From: Halosimplex salinum | GTDB taxonomy: Archaea > Halobacteriota > Halobacteria > Halobacteriales > Haloarculaceae | Direction: 5' to 3' | DNA length: 64,000 nucleotides | NCBI RefSeq assembly: GCF_003730195.1 | Contig: NZ_QWGG01000004.1 | Location: 186,001-250,000, forward strand | In this document: positions 63,419 through 64,000 of the stretch, one piece after another | Layout of the letters: every line of letters starts with the position of its first letter | Position numbering within the stretch: position 1 is the stretch's first letter | The notes under the pieces: generated by a model | Databases searched by the model: none | Seen by the model: only the letters and a program-made list of their open reading frames with translations | What the model was told of the DNA's origin: nothing | Program-made: the position numbers and the translations under genes

Positions 63419-64000
63419 CGACCGTCCTCAAACTCGGCGGGAGCGTCGTCACGGAGAAGGACACGCCGGAGACAGTCGACGACGACGCCCTCGCGCGCGC
63501 TGCAGCGGCGGTCGCCGACGCGGAGGACGACGTCGTCGTCGTCCACGGCGGCGGGAGCTTCGGTCACCACGCCGCCGCCGAGCGCGGCGTCAGTTCGACC
63601 GAGGGGACGCGGTCGGCGGCCGACACGGTCGCCATCCACGGGGCGATGGGACGGCTCAACCGGGCCGTGCTCGACGCGCTCCACGAGGCGGGGGTCGAGG
63701 CGCTCCCCGTCCGACCGCTGTCCGTCGCCAGCCGAGACACCGAGGGCGAACTCTCGCTCCCGACCGGGAGCGTCGCGACGATGCTGGAGGAGGGGTTCAC
63801 GCCCGTGCTCCACGGCGACGGGGTCGCTCACGCGGGCGCGGGTGTGACGATCACGAGCGGCGATGACCTCGTGGTCGCCATCGCGAGGGGGCTCTCGGTC
63901 GACCGCGTCGGCCTGTGTTCGACGGTCCCGGGCGTCCTCGACGGCGAGGGGGACGTCGTCGAGCGGATCGAGCGGTTCTCGGACGTGGCCGACGCCGTCG
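63415..64000 (+). CDS. ipk: Isopentenyl phosphate kinase (partial, runs off the window)
   Basis: The first 195 residues of an amino-acid-kinase-fold enzyme of about 245-250 aa. VLKLGGSVVTEKDTPETVD is the nucleotide loop, VVVVHGGGSFGHHAAAE contains the catalytic His that defines isopentenyl phosphate kinases, and GFTPVLHGDGVAHAGAGVTI with ITSGDDLVV lines the site. It makes IPP from isopentenyl phosphate in the alternative archaeal mevalonate route. It overlaps mvk by 4 bp. Confidence 0.95.
   Translation, partial: MTTVLKLGGSVVTEKDTPETVDDDALARAAAAVADAEDDVVVVHGGGSFGHHAAAERGVSSTEGTRSAADTVAIHGAMGRLNRAVLDALHEAGVEALPVRPLSVASRDTEGELSLPTGSVATMLEEGFTPVLHGDGVAHAGAGVTITSGDDLVVAIARGLSVDRVGLCSTVPGVLDGEGDVVERIERFSDVADAV

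Overview
This 64 kb window is chromosomal DNA of a halophilic archaeon (class Halobacteria). The evidence is very high G+C, highly acidic proteins (ribosomal proteins with Asp/Glu-rich tails), TATA boxes 25-32 nt before start codons with almost no leader, a TFB gene, a sensory rhodopsin with its transducer, the archaeal mevalonate genes, and the S13-S4-S11-RpoD-L18e-L13-S9-RpoN-RpoK-enolase-S2 cluster. Gene content resembles the Haloarcula-type families, but I cannot fix the genus.

Layout. 0-6 kb: small metabolic genes (NUDIX hydrolase, PLP-dependent class V enzyme, methylmalonyl-CoA epimerase, 3-hydroxyacyl-CoA dehydrogenase, MaoC hydratase). 6-7 kb: a TFB gene whose zinc ribbon is interrupted by a G-rich tract and an in-frame stop. 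7-12 kb: sensory rhodopsin II and transducer HtrII, then a PHP-type phosphoesterase. 12-15 kb: a pseudokinase-like protein overlapping a membrane protein. 15-25 kb: GDPD, SDR, sulfatase, NSS transporter, UDG-like protein, PccB, and a split DUF4166/YndJ pair. 25-31 kb: a lone 2-oxoacid dehydrogenase E1 alpha, a chemoreceptor-like protein without a signalling tip, and the biotin carboxylase/BCCP subunit. 31-43 kb: HAD, ASKHA, HTH, oxidoreductase, Tat-exported beta-propeller, BirA, stress proteins, Cys-rich copper-binding protein, amidohydrolase, HD phosphohydrolase, phosphatase. 44-47 kb: an AT-richer accessory patch with a secreted PKD protein and two tandem Pro/Thr-stalk paralogues. 47-53 kb: a beta-alpha proteasome operon, a zinc-ribbon ArsR regulator, MoaA, IPP isomerase and a NUDIX protein. 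53-64 kb: tRNA-Ser, the ribosomal/RNA polymerase operon with tRNA-Leu, a sulfite-oxidase-like enzyme, mevalonate kinase, and isopentenyl phosphate kinase running off the end.

Most interesting signal: five copies (A-E; about 2.6, 14.6, 15.8-16.3, 23.2 and 52.0 kb) of a roughly 310-525 bp non-coding, modular element. Copies share nearly invariant blocks (for example TCGGCTGGGGAGGTGTGAGG and GGACTGAAAGGGCGAG). They also share at least two helices whose two strands change together between copies, which is the signature of a selected RNA structure. The copies sit in divergent, tandem and convergent intergenic gaps in both orientations, so they look like a dispersed or mobile structured RNA and not the leader of one gene.

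Functional links: PccB, the biotin carboxylase/BCCP protein, BirA and methylmalonyl-CoA epimerase together make a biotin-dependent propionyl-CoA to methylmalonyl-CoA route, scattered over 36 kb. Fni, Mvk and Ipk belong to archaeal isoprenoid lipid synthesis. MoaA makes the cofactor precursor needed by the sulfite-oxidase-like enzyme.
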